A DNA stretch of 64,000 nt from Succinivibrio dextrinosolvens DSM 3072 (GCF_900167015.1 NZ_FUXX01000005.1:19325-83324), one strand, 5' to 3'; numbered from the stretch's first letter, positions 52,110-61,731 are shown. Translations and numbers: made by a program. Notes: generated by a model not told the origin, from the letters alone.

Positions 52110-52928
52110 TTAATACTTGAATACAGGAACCTCACCTCCGTGATAAAGCTCTTTGATAATTTCAGCTGTTTCCTTAGTCTGATAAGCTGCGATTATCTTT
52201 TTGAATACTGGGTTATCTTTGTTATCAGTACGAGCTGCAATTACGTTGATGTAAGGATTGTCCAGATCAACCTTGCCAACACCGTCAGAGAAAATAGGAT
52301 CGGTAGAAGGATTCAGATCATTGTCTACAGCATAATTTGCATTGATGATTGCTGCTGCCACATCAGGAAGAAGACTAGGTGTATTACCAGCATCAACCTC
52401 ATAAATCTGGATGTGCTTTGGATTCTCGGTAATATCACGTACAGTTGGAATGTAGCCCTTTGAAGGATCAAGTTTGATAAGACCTGCAAGTTCCAGAACC
52501 TTTAAAGCACGACCGCCATTGGTAGGATCGTTAGGAATAGCAATAGTATCTCCATCCTGAAGCTCACTTACATTCTTTATCTTTTTGGAATAAAGACCTA
52601 AAGGAGAGATGATGGTATTGGCAATAGGCTCAATCTTATAGTCATGAGCTTCAATATCTGCTTTAAGGTATGCCACATGCTGGAAGGCGTTAAGGTCAAT
52701 TTCACCGTCATTCAGCGCACGGTTAGGAAGAGTATAATCTGCAAACTTGACTAAGGTAAGTTTTACGCCTTCCTTATCAAGTCTCTTTACAACATTCTCC
52801 CATGCCTCGTTGTGTTCACCTACAACACCAAGTTTGATTTCATTAGCCTCATCGGCAAAAGCAGCAGGTGAGGTGATGAAAGATAAACCAACAAATGTAG
52901 CGGTTAAAAGAGTTTTAATATTTTTCAT
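52110..52928 (-). CDS. metQ: Methionine-binding protein MetQ (NlpA family), first copy
   Basis: 272 residues. Signal peptide ends at SPAAFA, without a lipobox cysteine, unlike the lipid-anchored MetQ of enteric bacteria, so a soluble periplasmic form is predicted. The NlpA fold is marked by IKLGVVGEHNEAWENVVKRL, LPNRALNDGEIDLNAFQH and ISPLGLYSKKI. It delivers methionine to MetNI. It is encoded in front of metN. Confidence 0.95.
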   Translation of the reverse strand: MKNIKTLLTATFVGLSFITSPAAFADEANEIKLGVVGEHNEAWENVVKRLDKEGVKLTLVKFADYTLPNRALNDGEIDLNAFQHVAYLKADIEAHDYKIEPIANTIISPLGLYSKKIKNVSELQDGDTIAIPNDPTNGGRALKVLELAGLIKLDPSKGYIPTVRDITENPKHIQIYEVDAGNTPSLLPDVAAAIINANYAVDNDLNPSTDPIFSDGVGKVDLDNPYINVIAARTDNKDNPVFKKIIAAYQTKETAEIIKELYHGGEVPVFKY

Positions 52929-52990
52929 AATATATTCCTTTTGTTTATTAATTTTTAAACTGGTTGATAAATGTCTTTTTATGTACGGGA

Positions 52991-54325
52991 TCAGAGTTCA
53001 GATCCTGCATACAAATCCTTGTATTTAAGAAAAGCTGTAGCTCCTAACGTTCTTAATGGCTCTGGAGGCAGATAGCTTGGATGATAGGCTCGCTTTATAT
53101 AATCGAGTTCGCTGCTGTCTCGATGCTGAATCAGATCTGCAAGATAGGTTCCTAAAATTGCAGCTCTGGTAACGCCTGTTCCATCCGAGGTAACTCCGGC
53201 ATAGATATTCTTTGCCACCTCACCAAACAGAGGTCTGGTATTTCCCGTAAAGGAAATCAGTCCGCCATACTTGTATTCAAAATCAACCTTCTCAAGTTCA
53301 GGGAAACGTCTTACAAAAGCTCTCCTCAGATAGAAATCAGAGCGATCAAATTTCTTTTGAGGAATGTTGAGATTGGTTGCAAAATCAATGTCGGTTCGAA
53401 CAAAGATTCGATGATCAGGAGTAAATCTTAAGGTTGCTCCAGATGGATGAGTTGCGGTGATTCCCCATGGACGGACATTTTTAAAGTTCTCAAGTTCAGC
53501 ATCTGTAAGCACACGGGTTAGAGCACCATAGCTGTGAATAGCTGCAACATTTGAAGCAGAGGCAAATCCAAAACGGCTTAAAAATGCATTTACAGTAAGG
53601 ATAACCTGTCTTGTGGCAATCTCTCTGCCGTCAGCAAGAATTACCTTTGGAATCGAACCTTCTTCAACTCCGGCAACCTTAGTGTTTTCGAAGACGGATA
53701 CATTTGAAGGAAGCGCAGTGGCCAGACCTCTTATAACCTCTGAAGGATTGTTAAGAATAGTATCCTTTACATAAATCGCATCCCTGTAGAAAGAGGTTCC
53801 TAATCTTGATGAGAGCTCGTCACCCTTAACACGCTCGTAACCTAGGCCAAGTCTCTGCAGATGACCTTCCAGAGCATCAAGAGCAGCTACATTTCGCTTT
53901 TCGCGCACAGCCTTATACATGCCATCCTGTCGCCATTCAAACTCAAGCTTGCTCTGCTCTTTGATCTTTTCAATACGGGAAACTACTGTTCGATTTAAAT
54001 GAAGAAGCCATCTCTGATCGTCAAGAGTGAAATGGTCAAAGCCTATAAGAGCTTTGGCAACCTGTGCTAAAGCAACGAAGCCTGCATTTCTTCCAGAGCT
54101 GTAATAACCTACAGGAAGAGCATCTATCAGAGCAATTTTTGCAGAAGGATTATTCTCTGAAAGTCTAAATGCAGCACTTACACCACCAAATCCGGCTCCA
54201 ACAACTACATAGTCATAACTGTTTTTTATTTCTGAGGGATCGCTAAACCTGTGATTCTTATATGCTGATAGTTCATACCATGGATTTACACCTGATCCTT
54301 CAGGAAAACTTGAAGTCTTATACAT
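52991..54325 (-). CDS. FAD-dependent amino-acid/amine oxidoreductase (DAO family)
   Basis: 444 residues. The N-terminal FAD motif VVVGAGFGGVSAAFRL (about 40-55) and the DAO-family arrangement, with GYYSSGRNAGFVA and the C-terminal YAGVTSDGTGVTRAAILG, are seen. Relatives include PuuB-like gamma-glutamylputrescine oxidase and D-amino-acid dehydrogenase. Substrate cannot be told by eye. It lies 62 bp upstream of metQ on the same strand, so it may share its transcript. Together with a D/L-methionine transporter this suggests amino-acid oxidation. Confidence 0.82.
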   Translation of the reverse strand: MYKTSSFPEGSGVNPWYELSAYKNHRFSDPSEIKNSYDYVVVGAGFGGVSAAFRLSENNPSAKIALIDALPVGYYSSGRNAGFVALAQVAKALIGFDHFTLDDQRWLLHLNRTVVSRIEKIKEQSKLEFEWRQDGMYKAVREKRNVAALDALEGHLQRLGLGYERVKGDELSSRLGTSFYRDAIYVKDTILNNPSEVIRGLATALPSNVSVFENTKVAGVEEGSIPKVILADGREIATRQVILTVNAFLSRFGFASASNVAAIHSYGALTRVLTDAELENFKNVRPWGITATHPSGATLRFTPDHRIFVRTDIDFATNLNIPQKKFDRSDFYLRRAFVRRFPELEKVDFEYKYGGLISFTGNTRPLFGEVAKNIYAGVTSDGTGVTRAAILGTYLADLIQHRDSSELDYIKRAYHPSYLPPEPLRTLGATAFLKYKDLYAGSEL

Positions 54326-54950
54326 ACACTACTCCCAAATACGCCTTTTACAGAAAGCGCGTCAGTCGAATAAATTTGATTTAACTGTTTGAAGTTTTTA
54401 AAACTTGATTAAACGGATAAGAGACTTACGTCTACATTCGGGAACAGCAGAAACAGGAACAGCAGAATGAAGAACCATTCTGATAAGACACAGATGATGA
54501 AAAGGTATTTTGTTTAGGCTTGAATAGTATTGATACAACAGCAGACATTTTGTGTTCCTCAAAAATTTTCTATTCTTGATTTTTATTATTAGGAACAGGA
54601 TTTCTTCCTGATCCATCTACAAATGTTTTTCTAACATTTGTTTTTATTATGACAAATAAAAAAAAGATTGCTAATACTATTTTCTGATACATAGATATAG
54701 CTTTAGACTATAAGTCTATATACATCATCAATAAAAATACAATCAGTATTATTCAAAAAAAAATAATTCTTTAATAAAAGAAAGAACCTTTTGTTATTAA
54801 AGATAAAGTTTAATTTTTAACTTGGAATAAAGAATTTTATTGACTTACGGTAGTGATTATTATTAAATAAAATAAACAGAAATAAATAAGTAAAACAAGC
54901 TCATTTATTTTGGATTAAAAGAAAATAACTATAACTATGACTGTTGCCTG
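54326..54950. other. Divergent intergenic region, AT-rich, with dyads
   Basis: The region separates two divergent methionine-related units. TAGACT ATA AGTCTA (54704-54718) is a perfect dyad, loosely like tandem MetJ boxes. On the minus strand AGAC GTAA GTCT (near 54423-54434) is a small GNRA-capped hairpin. An open frame at 54398-54616 shows no gene-like features. No tRNA or other gene was seen. Confidence 0.35.
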
Positions 54951-55101
54951 TATCTTATGGCAAGGTCTCATTCAGAGCAGTTCAGACTCTGATGACATCA
55001 CCTCTTATAAGATAAGAAAAAAAACATAATTAGAAAACAAAGAATACAGGAGGTAATCGAACTCCATTCAAATTGTTTCAAACTGCAGAAAGCAGTTTTT
55101 T
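54951..55101 (+). promoter_or_regulatory. Attenuator-like leader RNA of metQ2 (candidate riboswitch)
   Basis: TATCTTAT (54951-54958) pairs with ATAAGATA (55007-55014). Inside it, GGT/ACC (54964-54966 with 55000-55002) and a hairpin TCAGAG/CTCTGA (54972-54977 with 54987-54992) form. Then a complete intrinsic terminator, AACTGC-AGAAA-GCAGTT followed by T residues, lies at 55081-55101, before the metQ2 start at 55149. The hairpin loop holds CAGTT (54978-54982), which could pair with AACTG of the terminator. This is the arrangement of a ligand-controlled attenuator. It does not match the SAM riboswitch consensus I know. Confidence 0.6.
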
Positions 55102-55148
55102 ATGATCTCAAACAGACTTTAATTCAGAAAGAATTTAAGGAATATATT

Positions 55149-55994
55149 ATGAATACATTTAATCTCAAAAAAATATCCGGACTCATTCAGAAAGGAATTG
55201 CTCTTACAGTTTTAGTTTCAGCCATATGCACACCTTCCTACGCCTACGATCGAACTGAGGTTAAGATCGGAGTTGTAGGAGAGAACAATGAATACTGGAA
55301 TCCAATCATAAAAAAACTTGCTGATGAGGGAGTAAAGGTTGAACTTGTAAGATTCTCAACATACCCTCTGCCTAACAGAGCACTTGAGGATGGAGAGATC
55401 GATCTGAATGCTTTCCAGACAGGAGCTTTCTTAAAGACTGAATCAGATGAGAATGGCTACCACTTAAAGGCAATCGGCACCACCATCATTGCTCCATTAG
55501 GACTCTACTCCAAGAAAATCAAAGATATCACTGAAATCAAGGAAGGAGATACTCTAACAGTTCCTAGTGATCCGATTACTACAGGCCGTGCATTAAGACT
55601 GCTTGAATCAGCTGGCTACTTAAAGCTTAAAGCTGATGCAGGTTATCTTCCAGGAGAGAGTGACATTATTGAGAATCCAAAGAACCTTAAGTTCTACTGG
55701 GTAGATGCAGCAAATTCCTACGGCACTCTGGATGATGTAACTGCAGCCTTTATCAATGGAGGCTATGCAGTGGATCGTGGACTGACTCCTGACAAAGATG
55801 CAATCTATATTGAAAAAACCGAAGGATGGGGACTTGAAAATCCATTTGTAAATGTCATCGCCTCAAGAGAGAGTGACAAAGACAACGAACTGTTCCTTCA
55901 CATCGTTGATCTGTACCATACAAAAGAAGTGGCAGACATCATCAAGACATCATATAAGGGAGCATTTATTCCTGCATTTACTTACAGTAAGTAG
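55149..55994 (+). CDS. Second MetQ/NlpA-family substrate-binding protein
   Basis: 281 residues. Signal peptide ends near SYA (residue 32); no lipobox, as in the first copy. NlpA motifs are conserved: VKIGVVGENNEYWNPIIKKL, LPNRALEDGEIDLNAFQTG, IAPLGLYSKKI. It is encoded alone, with no adjacent permease or ATPase, and probably uses MetNI or has a different ligand. The binding-site residues differ enough from the first copy that its ligand is uncertain. The leader with a terminator suggests control by transcription attenuation. Confidence 0.9.
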   Translation: MNTFNLKKISGLIQKGIALTVLVSAICTPSYAYDRTEVKIGVVGENNEYWNPIIKKLADEGVKVELVRFSTYPLPNRALEDGEIDLNAFQTGAFLKTESDENGYHLKAIGTTIIAPLGLYSKKIKDITEIKEGDTLTVPSDPITTGRALRLLESAGYLKLKADAGYLPGESDIIENPKNLKFYWVDAANSYGTLDDVTAAFINGGYAVDRGLTPDKDAIYIEKTEGWGLENPFVNVIASRESDKDNELFLHIVDLYHTKEVADIIKTSYKGAFIPAFTYSK

Positions 55995-56110
55995 CAACCA
56001 GACATATTCAGGTGCGCTCTGTCCACATACTTTTCTGCGTGAAATGGCGTGCCTGAAAGCTGTTCTATCTCTTCCTTAAAAGAAAAATATAAGTAATCAG
56101 GATAGTATTC

Positions 56111-57001
56111 TTAGTTACCTATATTCCTGACTCTGTTTGCCACATGGATAGATTTAGTAGTCTTCAGGGCAACAGATATAATGATCACCAGAATGCCGAC
56201 ATAGAAGGAAGTATTAAGCTCTGATGCCTCATCAAATAGAATCATTGCCAGAATAATCGAATACACAGGTTCCAGGTTGTAGGAAAGCATCACGGTAAAT
56301 GCAGATAAAGTCTGCAGGACCTGTAGCTGCAGATAATATAGACCAGCAGTACAGATCACGCCGGCTAAAAGCAGATAAAAAGCATCACTGAAGCTGAAGT
56401 GCAAAGACCACTGCCCTTCTATCAGATAATAGAAAGGTAAAAGCATAGCCATAAATATGGTTCCGCCCAGAAGCTGCCAGCTTATAAGTGAGTAATTATC
56501 ATACTTTAGAGCTATTCTTTTGTTGTAGATAGAGTAAATTGCAGAAAAAACAGCACAGGCAATACCGACTGCAATACCAAGACGATAACGGGAATCAAAG
56601 CCAAAGATGACAAGCACACCTAGAATTGCCAGCAAGGAGTAAACCACATCGGTAAATGAGAACTTTGTTTTAACTATAAAAGGCTCAATTAAGGCAACAA
56701 AAAAGCCAATTGTTGATACACAGACAACACCGATAGAAACATTAGACAGTTTTATCGCAAGATAAAACAGAATCAGGTGAGTACAGAGAATAGCACCTGC
56801 TATCATGCAGCTTATGGTTCCTTTAAAACCAAGCCATCTTAGTTTTCTGAATACAATTAGAAATGCGGCTAATACAACTCCCCCCAGAAGCATTCTGAAA
56901 AATACAATCCAGAAAGCATCCAGACTTACCAGTCTTCCAAACAATCCGGTAAAACCAGCAATAAAAACAGATAAGTGAAGTTTAAGAAATACAGATAGCA
57001 T
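56111..57001 (-). CDS. EamA-family (DMT) transporter
   Basis: 296 residues, ten predicted transmembrane helices arranged as two repeats of five (EamA domains). The usual acidic signature MILFDEASELNTSFYVGILVII lies near the end. Family members export amino acids or metabolites such as cysteine, threonine or S-adenosylmethionine. Substrate unknown here. The location next to methionine uptake is suggestive only. A Fur-like box lies about 100 bp upstream. Confidence 0.87.
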   Translation of the reverse strand: MLSVFLKLHLSVFIAGFTGLFGRLVSLDAFWIVFFRMLLGGVVLAAFLIVFRKLRWLGFKGTISCMIAGAILCTHLILFYLAIKLSNVSIGVVCVSTIGFFVALIEPFIVKTKFSFTDVVYSLLAILGVLVIFGFDSRYRLGIAVGIACAVFSAIYSIYNKRIALKYDNYSLISWQLLGGTIFMAMLLPFYYLIEGQWSLHFSFSDAFYLLLAGVICTAGLYYLQLQVLQTLSAFTVMLSYNLEPVYSIILAMILFDEASELNTSFYVGILVIIISVALKTTKSIHVANRVRNIGN

Positions 57002-57423
57002 TTTTATATATTAACCGGCATATTGAAGGAGCTATACTCAAATAAAAACGTTGAATAGACCTTTAAAAGGCTGAGTCAGTCTAGCACAAAAGAACTTTTT
57101 CATTACGATTATGATTATCATTTTTTTTAATGAGACCAAACAATAGTTATGGATAACAGTCACCTTTATTTTTTCAATCCTCTCCTATAATTCTACTGAG
57201 GTGTGTCTTTTTCCAATAAGCTCAAAATAAATGCAAAACAGATAAAACAGTACATAAAAAGGCTGTAATCCACGTTAGACAGAATTTAACAACCATAAAG
57301 AGCCAACAGAAAAAGAAAGAGTGTTATCAGGATAATCAAGCAGAAGCTCTCAATACTGTTCACCTACATACACAAGCGATTAAATAACGGACCAAAGATC
57401 AAAAACAACTCAGTGGAGCTTAG
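57002..57423. other. Divergent intergenic region with a Fur-like box
   Basis: GATTATGATTATCATTTTT (57107-57125) matches the 19-bp Fur consensus at 15 positions and lies 106 bp upstream of the EamA gene. The remaining 300 bp, before the gene at 57424, hold no gene or obvious hairpin. Confidence 0.4.
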
Positions 57424-59085
57424 ATGACAGATTACGTATTTCAAGGCATCCTCGCAAATGAATACTATGTCTTTGAACCTGAATACCTGTCCTATGTTCA
57501 GGCCCCGCCCCCTTGCGCCTATCTATTTACAAGAAAGGCACTTGCCTTTGCTCTATCCATAAAGGAGGAGAAATTATCTCCTGCTATGTTTTCTGAGCAG
57601 GTTGAACTGTCTGAACGTACACTGAATCTTGCCCATAAAATTGATGAATATACAAAATACTGCAGTCTTCAGGATGCTCTTCGTGGACTTGAGCATACCG
57701 AAGATCTGGGGATCAGGAAGATAGCAGAGAACTATGTCCAGAGAAGAACAGATTATCTGGATGTCCAGTATGAAGGCTGTTTCAGAGGTTACGAAATCTA
57801 TATACCACGAATGGCTCAGGGTGGGACTGAAACAATATCCATGCTAATAGCAATACATCCATATCACAGAAACATCTACACCCTGGATGGAGAGAGTATG
57901 GATGTGGTACTGCACGAGCTTAATTTCAACAAGATCAGAACAGAAATAATAACACAGCCTACCGTAGGACACGCCTTTGATATTATCTGGGTTGCAAAAT
58001 ACCATGGAAAGGATGTTCTGAGAATAATTAACGCTGATGGTACATCAGAAAAGATTCCTCGTTACTTCTACGTTATTTATGGAACAAAATGGCAACTGGT
58101 TCCAGGCGAGGAGATATCATCTCTACTGCAATTCCTGCCTACAGTTGAGCAGCAGGATCAGGCCCGTGAATTTGTAAAAAAGGAAGGTTTTCAGTGTGCA
58201 TGCTTCGTAGGAGTTTTTGAAGGCCTTAACGTATACAACGTACATTTTATGCCTCCATGTTATGACTTTGCCCTTGCAGGAGTCCTTCAAAAAGGAAATC
58301 ACATTGAGCTTTTTGATGAGCAGAATTCTGTCCATCAGAAAATTTTCGGACAGGTTCAGAAGCTCATGGAAAGAGACAGATATGTAAAACCAGATGATCT
58401 TGAATGGGATTACAAATCCAATCTGAAAACACATAAGCTGCTCAATAAATACTGCGAGGAGAATGAGGTTACTATTCAGGCCGAGCTTGGACATTGGGCT
58501 GGTATGCAGGTTGAACTTGCTTACCATACCCTAAAAGATGATTCAGACTCAAAAACATCATTAGATAATAAAAGCAATACAGAATGGATGTATCTTCTGG
58601 TATCTGACAAAAAGGTATTTAAATGTCCTGATGAGCTCCTGCCCCAGGTGCAGCAGGAATATGAACCAGTAAGTCAGGATAATGAGTTTAAAACTCTGAT
58701 TATGGCTAATGCTGATTTTAAGGCATCAGATGAAGAGGCAAATGCAGATGAACTGATAAATACCGAAAAGCTGATGAATACCAAAGCAAAAGTTTATGAG
58801 GCAGAAAATGGCTGTAAAACAGTTCTTAACTATCTGAATCAAAACTATTCACCAAAGCTTACTGAAAAGGAAGCCTTGAGTCTGCTCGATAAAATTACAT
58901 CATTTCCTTATGGGCAGACCAAGGAAGGAATAGCAAAGGATCTTGCAGCAGTAACTCTGGCAAGAAAAAAATTTAAGCAAAAATATGAAGAGAAAGTGGA
59001 CTCAACTACACTTAATTATCTTGCCAAAAGACGTTTCCCTTATGAAGGTCTTTTCTTCGATTTCAAAGATACGGATTTCGAGTAA
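57424..59085 (+). CDS. Large cytoplasmic protein of unknown function
   Basis: 553 residues with GGAG before the ATG. No signal peptide, membrane helix or standard catalytic motif is visible. Residues 1-360 are mixed alpha/beta with many aromatics. The region 370-480 is acidic and Asn/Asp/Lys-rich (about 395-460), resembling a linker. A helical C-terminus ends with YEGLFFDFKDTDFE. The gene is isolated between a Fur-like box and the terminator of the sugar transporter. Similar proteins may be restricted to a few related bacteria, but I cannot confirm that. Confidence 0.6.
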   Translation: MTDYVFQGILANEYYVFEPEYLSYVQAPPPCAYLFTRKALAFALSIKEEKLSPAMFSEQVELSERTLNLAHKIDEYTKYCSLQDALRGLEHTEDLGIRKIAENYVQRRTDYLDVQYEGCFRGYEIYIPRMAQGGTETISMLIAIHPYHRNIYTLDGESMDVVLHELNFNKIRTEIITQPTVGHAFDIIWVAKYHGKDVLRIINADGTSEKIPRYFYVIYGTKWQLVPGEEISSLLQFLPTVEQQDQAREFVKKEGFQCACFVGVFEGLNVYNVHFMPPCYDFALAGVLQKGNHIELFDEQNSVHQKIFGQVQKLMERDRYVKPDDLEWDYKSNLKTHKLLNKYCEENEVTIQAELGHWAGMQVELAYHTLKDDSDSKTSLDNKSNTEWMYLLVSDKKVFKCPDELLPQVQQEYEPVSQDNEFKTLIMANADFKASDEEANADELINTEKLMNTKAKVYEAENGCKTVLNYLNQNYSPKLTEKEALSLLDKITSFPYGQTKEGIAKDLAAVTLARKKFKQKYEEKVDSTTLNYLAKRRFPYEGLFFDFKDTDFE

Positions 59086-59110
59086 CAGATTCTTTACAGA
59101 AAAATCAATA

Positions 59111-59145
59111 AAAAAGCGTATGGACCACGAAGGTAATCCATACGC
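59111..59145 (-). terminator. Intrinsic terminator of the sugar ABC transporter operon
   Basis: On the minus strand GCGTATGGA and TCCATACGC are exact complements (9 bp) followed by six T residues. It lies 19 bp after the stop of the permease gene. It also lies at the end of the opposing 553-residue gene. Confidence 0.88.
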
Positions 59146-59163
59146 ACATTGCACTTTTCTTTG

Positions 59164-60129
59164 CTAATCGTTTGGCTTGGTGATGATCTTATCTCTTAGT
59201 CTTGTTGAAACATAAGAGAAAGCAACAGCAGCAATCAGTACCAGGCCCTTTACTACCTGCTGAACGTAATCATTGATATTGCACATCAGCATACCGGTTG
59301 ATAGAACGCCCATAATCAGCACACCGATGATGACAAGAGGAAGTTTACCCTGACCGCCCATGAGGCTGATACCTCCTAAAACGACCGCAGTAATGGCATC
59401 CATCTCAAAACCTACACCTGCTGCAGGCTGACCTGAATTTGTACGAGATAAAAGAACCAGACCAGCAATACCGGATAACATTGCACAGAAGGCATAGCAG
59501 AAGATCTTAACGCCACCGATGCTTACTCCTGATAATCTTGATGCCTCCTCGTTACCACCAACGCCGTAGACATAACGACCGATTGGAGTGCAGGAAAGGA
59601 TGAAGATACCAAGAGCAAAAATCAAAACCATCAGAATTACAGGATCTGGAATTCCAAGGAAATAGCCTCGACCGAAAGCACTTAGACCTTTGCCGAATCC
59701 AAATACAGGCAGACCGTCAGTAATCAGGTAACCAGCACCTCTTAAAGATGTCATAACACCTAAAGTTGCAATCAGAGGAGACATCTTGAAGAAAACAACG
59801 AGGCAGCCTGAGAACACACCATATATGGTTGCCAGAATCAGAGTTACTACAATGGTGACAGGAATAGACCATCCAGCCTTTAAAAGCAAAGCTGCAGTAA
59901 GAGATGAAATACAGGCAATAGAACCTACAGAAAGATCAATACCCGCTGTAAGAATAACGTAGGCTGCACCAACTGATATTATTCCTATAATTGAAACCTG
60001 ACGCAGAATTGTGGTCAGTGTAGACAATGAAAAGAAGTTTGATGATGCAACAGAAAATATGCCGATCAGTAAAAACAGGATCAGCACAATGCCGTAATCC
60101 AGCATCCACAGAGAAAAATTCTTATTCAT
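59164..60129 (-). CDS. Sugar ABC transporter permease (MglC/RbsC family)
   Basis: 321 residues, about eight to ten membrane helices. GAAYVILTAGIDLSVGSI and SGVSIGGVKIFCYAFCAMLSGIAGLVLLSR (in pieces), along with DAITAVVLGGISLMGGQG, are the RbsC/MglC-type permease signatures. It is the last gene of the binding protein–ATPase–permease operon. The transported sugar cannot be told from the permease. Confidence 0.94.
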   Translation of the reverse strand: MNKNFSLWMLDYGIVLILFLLIGIFSVASSNFFSLSTLTTILRQVSIIGIISVGAAYVILTAGIDLSVGSIACISSLTAALLLKAGWSIPVTIVVTLILATIYGVFSGCLVVFFKMSPLIATLGVMTSLRGAGYLITDGLPVFGFGKGLSAFGRGYFLGIPDPVILMVLIFALGIFILSCTPIGRYVYGVGGNEEASRLSGVSIGGVKIFCYAFCAMLSGIAGLVLLSRTNSGQPAAGVGFEMDAITAVVLGGISLMGGQGKLPLVIIGVLIMGVLSTGMLMCNINDYVQQVVKGLVLIAAVAFSYVSTRLRDKIITKPND

Positions 60130-60154
60130 TTTTTTATCCTTATAATTCGTTCTA

Positions 60155-61651
60155 TTATTCTGCTTTTCCCAAAGCAGATTTCTCTAAAATCAGCTCCTGA
60201 GAGAACTGATCTTTTGAAAGTTCAGCAGTAATCTGACCATATCCCATAACGTAAATACGCTGAGACATACCAATCAGTTCAGGCATCTCAGAGCTAATCA
60301 TAATGATGCTCTTGCCACTGTCTGCAAGCTTGCACATCAGATTGTAAATTTCCTGCTTTGCAGCCACATCAATACCGCGAGTCGGCTCATCAAATATAAG
60401 AACATCACATTCTGTAGACAGAATTCTAGCCAGAACCACCTTCTGCTGATTACCGCCTGAAAGATTTTTAGTTAGCTGATCCATACCAGGAGTTTTAATC
60501 TTAAGTTCACTGATATAACGTTCAGTTTCACTTCGTTCCTTTTTTGGATTGATGATAAAACCACAAGTCAGATATTTTGGAAGAGAACTGTAAACAGTAT
60601 TTTCCTTTATAGTAAGACTCAGTAACACTCCCTGGGATTTTCTGTCTTCAGGAATCAGTCCGATACCGGTAGAAAGAGCTTTTCTTGGAGATTTAGGTTT
60701 ATACTTTCTACCGTTAAAGATAATCTCTCCACTGGATAAAGGATCAGCACCAAAAATTGCTCTTGCAAGCTCGGTTCTTCCTGCACCTACAAGGCCACCA
60801 AAACCAAGAATTTCGCCTTTATGCAGTTTAAAACTTACATCCTTGAGAGCTGCATTCTTAAGATGCTTACACTCTAAAATCACCTCATCAGAATGATTCT
60901 TTGGGGTTGGATACTCTCCAGAGAGCTCACGACCAACCATAAGGGAGATAAGCTCATTCATCTGAAGAGATTTAACATCACGAACTGTTACAAATCGACC
61001 GTCCATGAACACAGCCGCTCTGTCACACATCTCAAAGATTTCCTCAAGACGATGTGAAATAAACAGAATGGTACAGTTATTCTCTTTAAGCTTTCTGATA
61101 ACGTTAAAGAAGATTTCTGTTTCCTTAAGAGTTAAGGATGCGGTAGGCTCATCAAGAATAATAAACTTAGGATTACGGGCAACAGCCTTAAGAATTTCCA
61201 CAATCTGCTTATATGCAACTCCGACATCACATACTCTTTTATTTACATCGATGTCGACTTCCATCTGATCAAATAGCTCCTGAACTCGTCTGGACATTTC
61301 CTTTTTATCCAGAACAAAGCCCTTCTTCAGCTCTCGACCATAAAAAACATTTTCAGCAATCGTCAGATATGGGATTAAAGAGAATTCCTGATACACAGCA
61401 GCAATTCCCAGATCTGCTGACAGCTGAGGATCCAGGGAAGAATATTCCTTACCCTCATATACAATAGTTCCTGAACTAGGAGTTTCTGCCCCTGTCAGGA
61501 GTTTTATAAAAGTTGATTTTCCAGCACCGTTCTCACCGCATAAAGAGATCACCTCTCCACGGCGAATATCCAGGGTAACATTATCCAACGCCTTAACCTT
61601 GGCATAATACTTAGAGAGACCACGCGCTGAAAGAATTATTTCATCTGACAT
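60155..61651 (-). CDS. Sugar ABC transporter ATPase, double ABC domain (MglA/RbsA family)
   Basis: 498 residues from ATG 61651 (MSDEIILSARG), which has GGTGAG 6 bp upstream; an ATG 51 bp earlier is less likely. Two ABC domains in tandem: the first with GENGAGKSTFIK and the second with GGLVGAGRTELARAI and the signature LSGGNQQKVVLARIL. This is the layout of MglA/RbsA/XylG proteins, in which only one site is fully catalytic. It energises the permease encoded 25 bp downstream. Confidence 0.94.
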   Translation of the reverse strand: MSDEIILSARGLSKYYAKVKALDNVTLDIRRGEVISLCGENGAGKSTFIKLLTGAETPSSGTIVYEGKEYSSLDPQLSADLGIAAVYQEFSLIPYLTIAENVFYGRELKKGFVLDKKEMSRRVQELFDQMEVDIDVNKRVCDVGVAYKQIVEILKAVARNPKFIILDEPTASLTLKETEIFFNVIRKLKENNCTILFISHRLEEIFEMCDRAAVFMDGRFVTVRDVKSLQMNELISLMVGRELSGEYPTPKNHSDEVILECKHLKNAALKDVSFKLHKGEILGFGGLVGAGRTELARAIFGADPLSSGEIIFNGRKYKPKSPRKALSTGIGLIPEDRKSQGVLLSLTIKENTVYSSLPKYLTCGFIINPKKERSETERYISELKIKTPGMDQLTKNLSGGNQQKVVLARILSTECDVLIFDEPTRGIDVAAKQEIYNLMCKLADSGKSIIMISSEMPELIGMSQRIYVMGYGQITAELSKDQFSQELILEKSALGKAE

Positions 61652-61668
61652 TATTCTCACCAAAAACA

Positions 61669-61693
61669 GTGGCCGTTTAACTGATACGGCCAC
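61669..61693 (-). repeat. Stem-loop between the binding protein and ATPase genes
   Basis: GTGGCCGT (61669-61676) and ACGGCCAC (61686-61693) are exact reverse complements around TTAACTGAT. The position, right after the binding-protein stop (61732), is typical of mRNA-stabilising hairpins that raise binding-protein levels. Confidence 0.6.
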
Positions 61694-61731
61694 CAAATTC
61701 AAATTAAGTTAAATTCGATTAACCGTTTTTA

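Noticed and set aside
54398..54616. 72-codon minus-strand frame upstream of the DAO-type gene
   Set aside because: Repetitive low-complexity DNA (GAACAGCAGA repeats) and no ribosome site; I do not call it a gene.
54951..55101. SAM-I riboswitch in front of metQ2
   Set aside because: The conserved SAM-I core and kink-turn sequences are not present, although the terminator architecture is similar.
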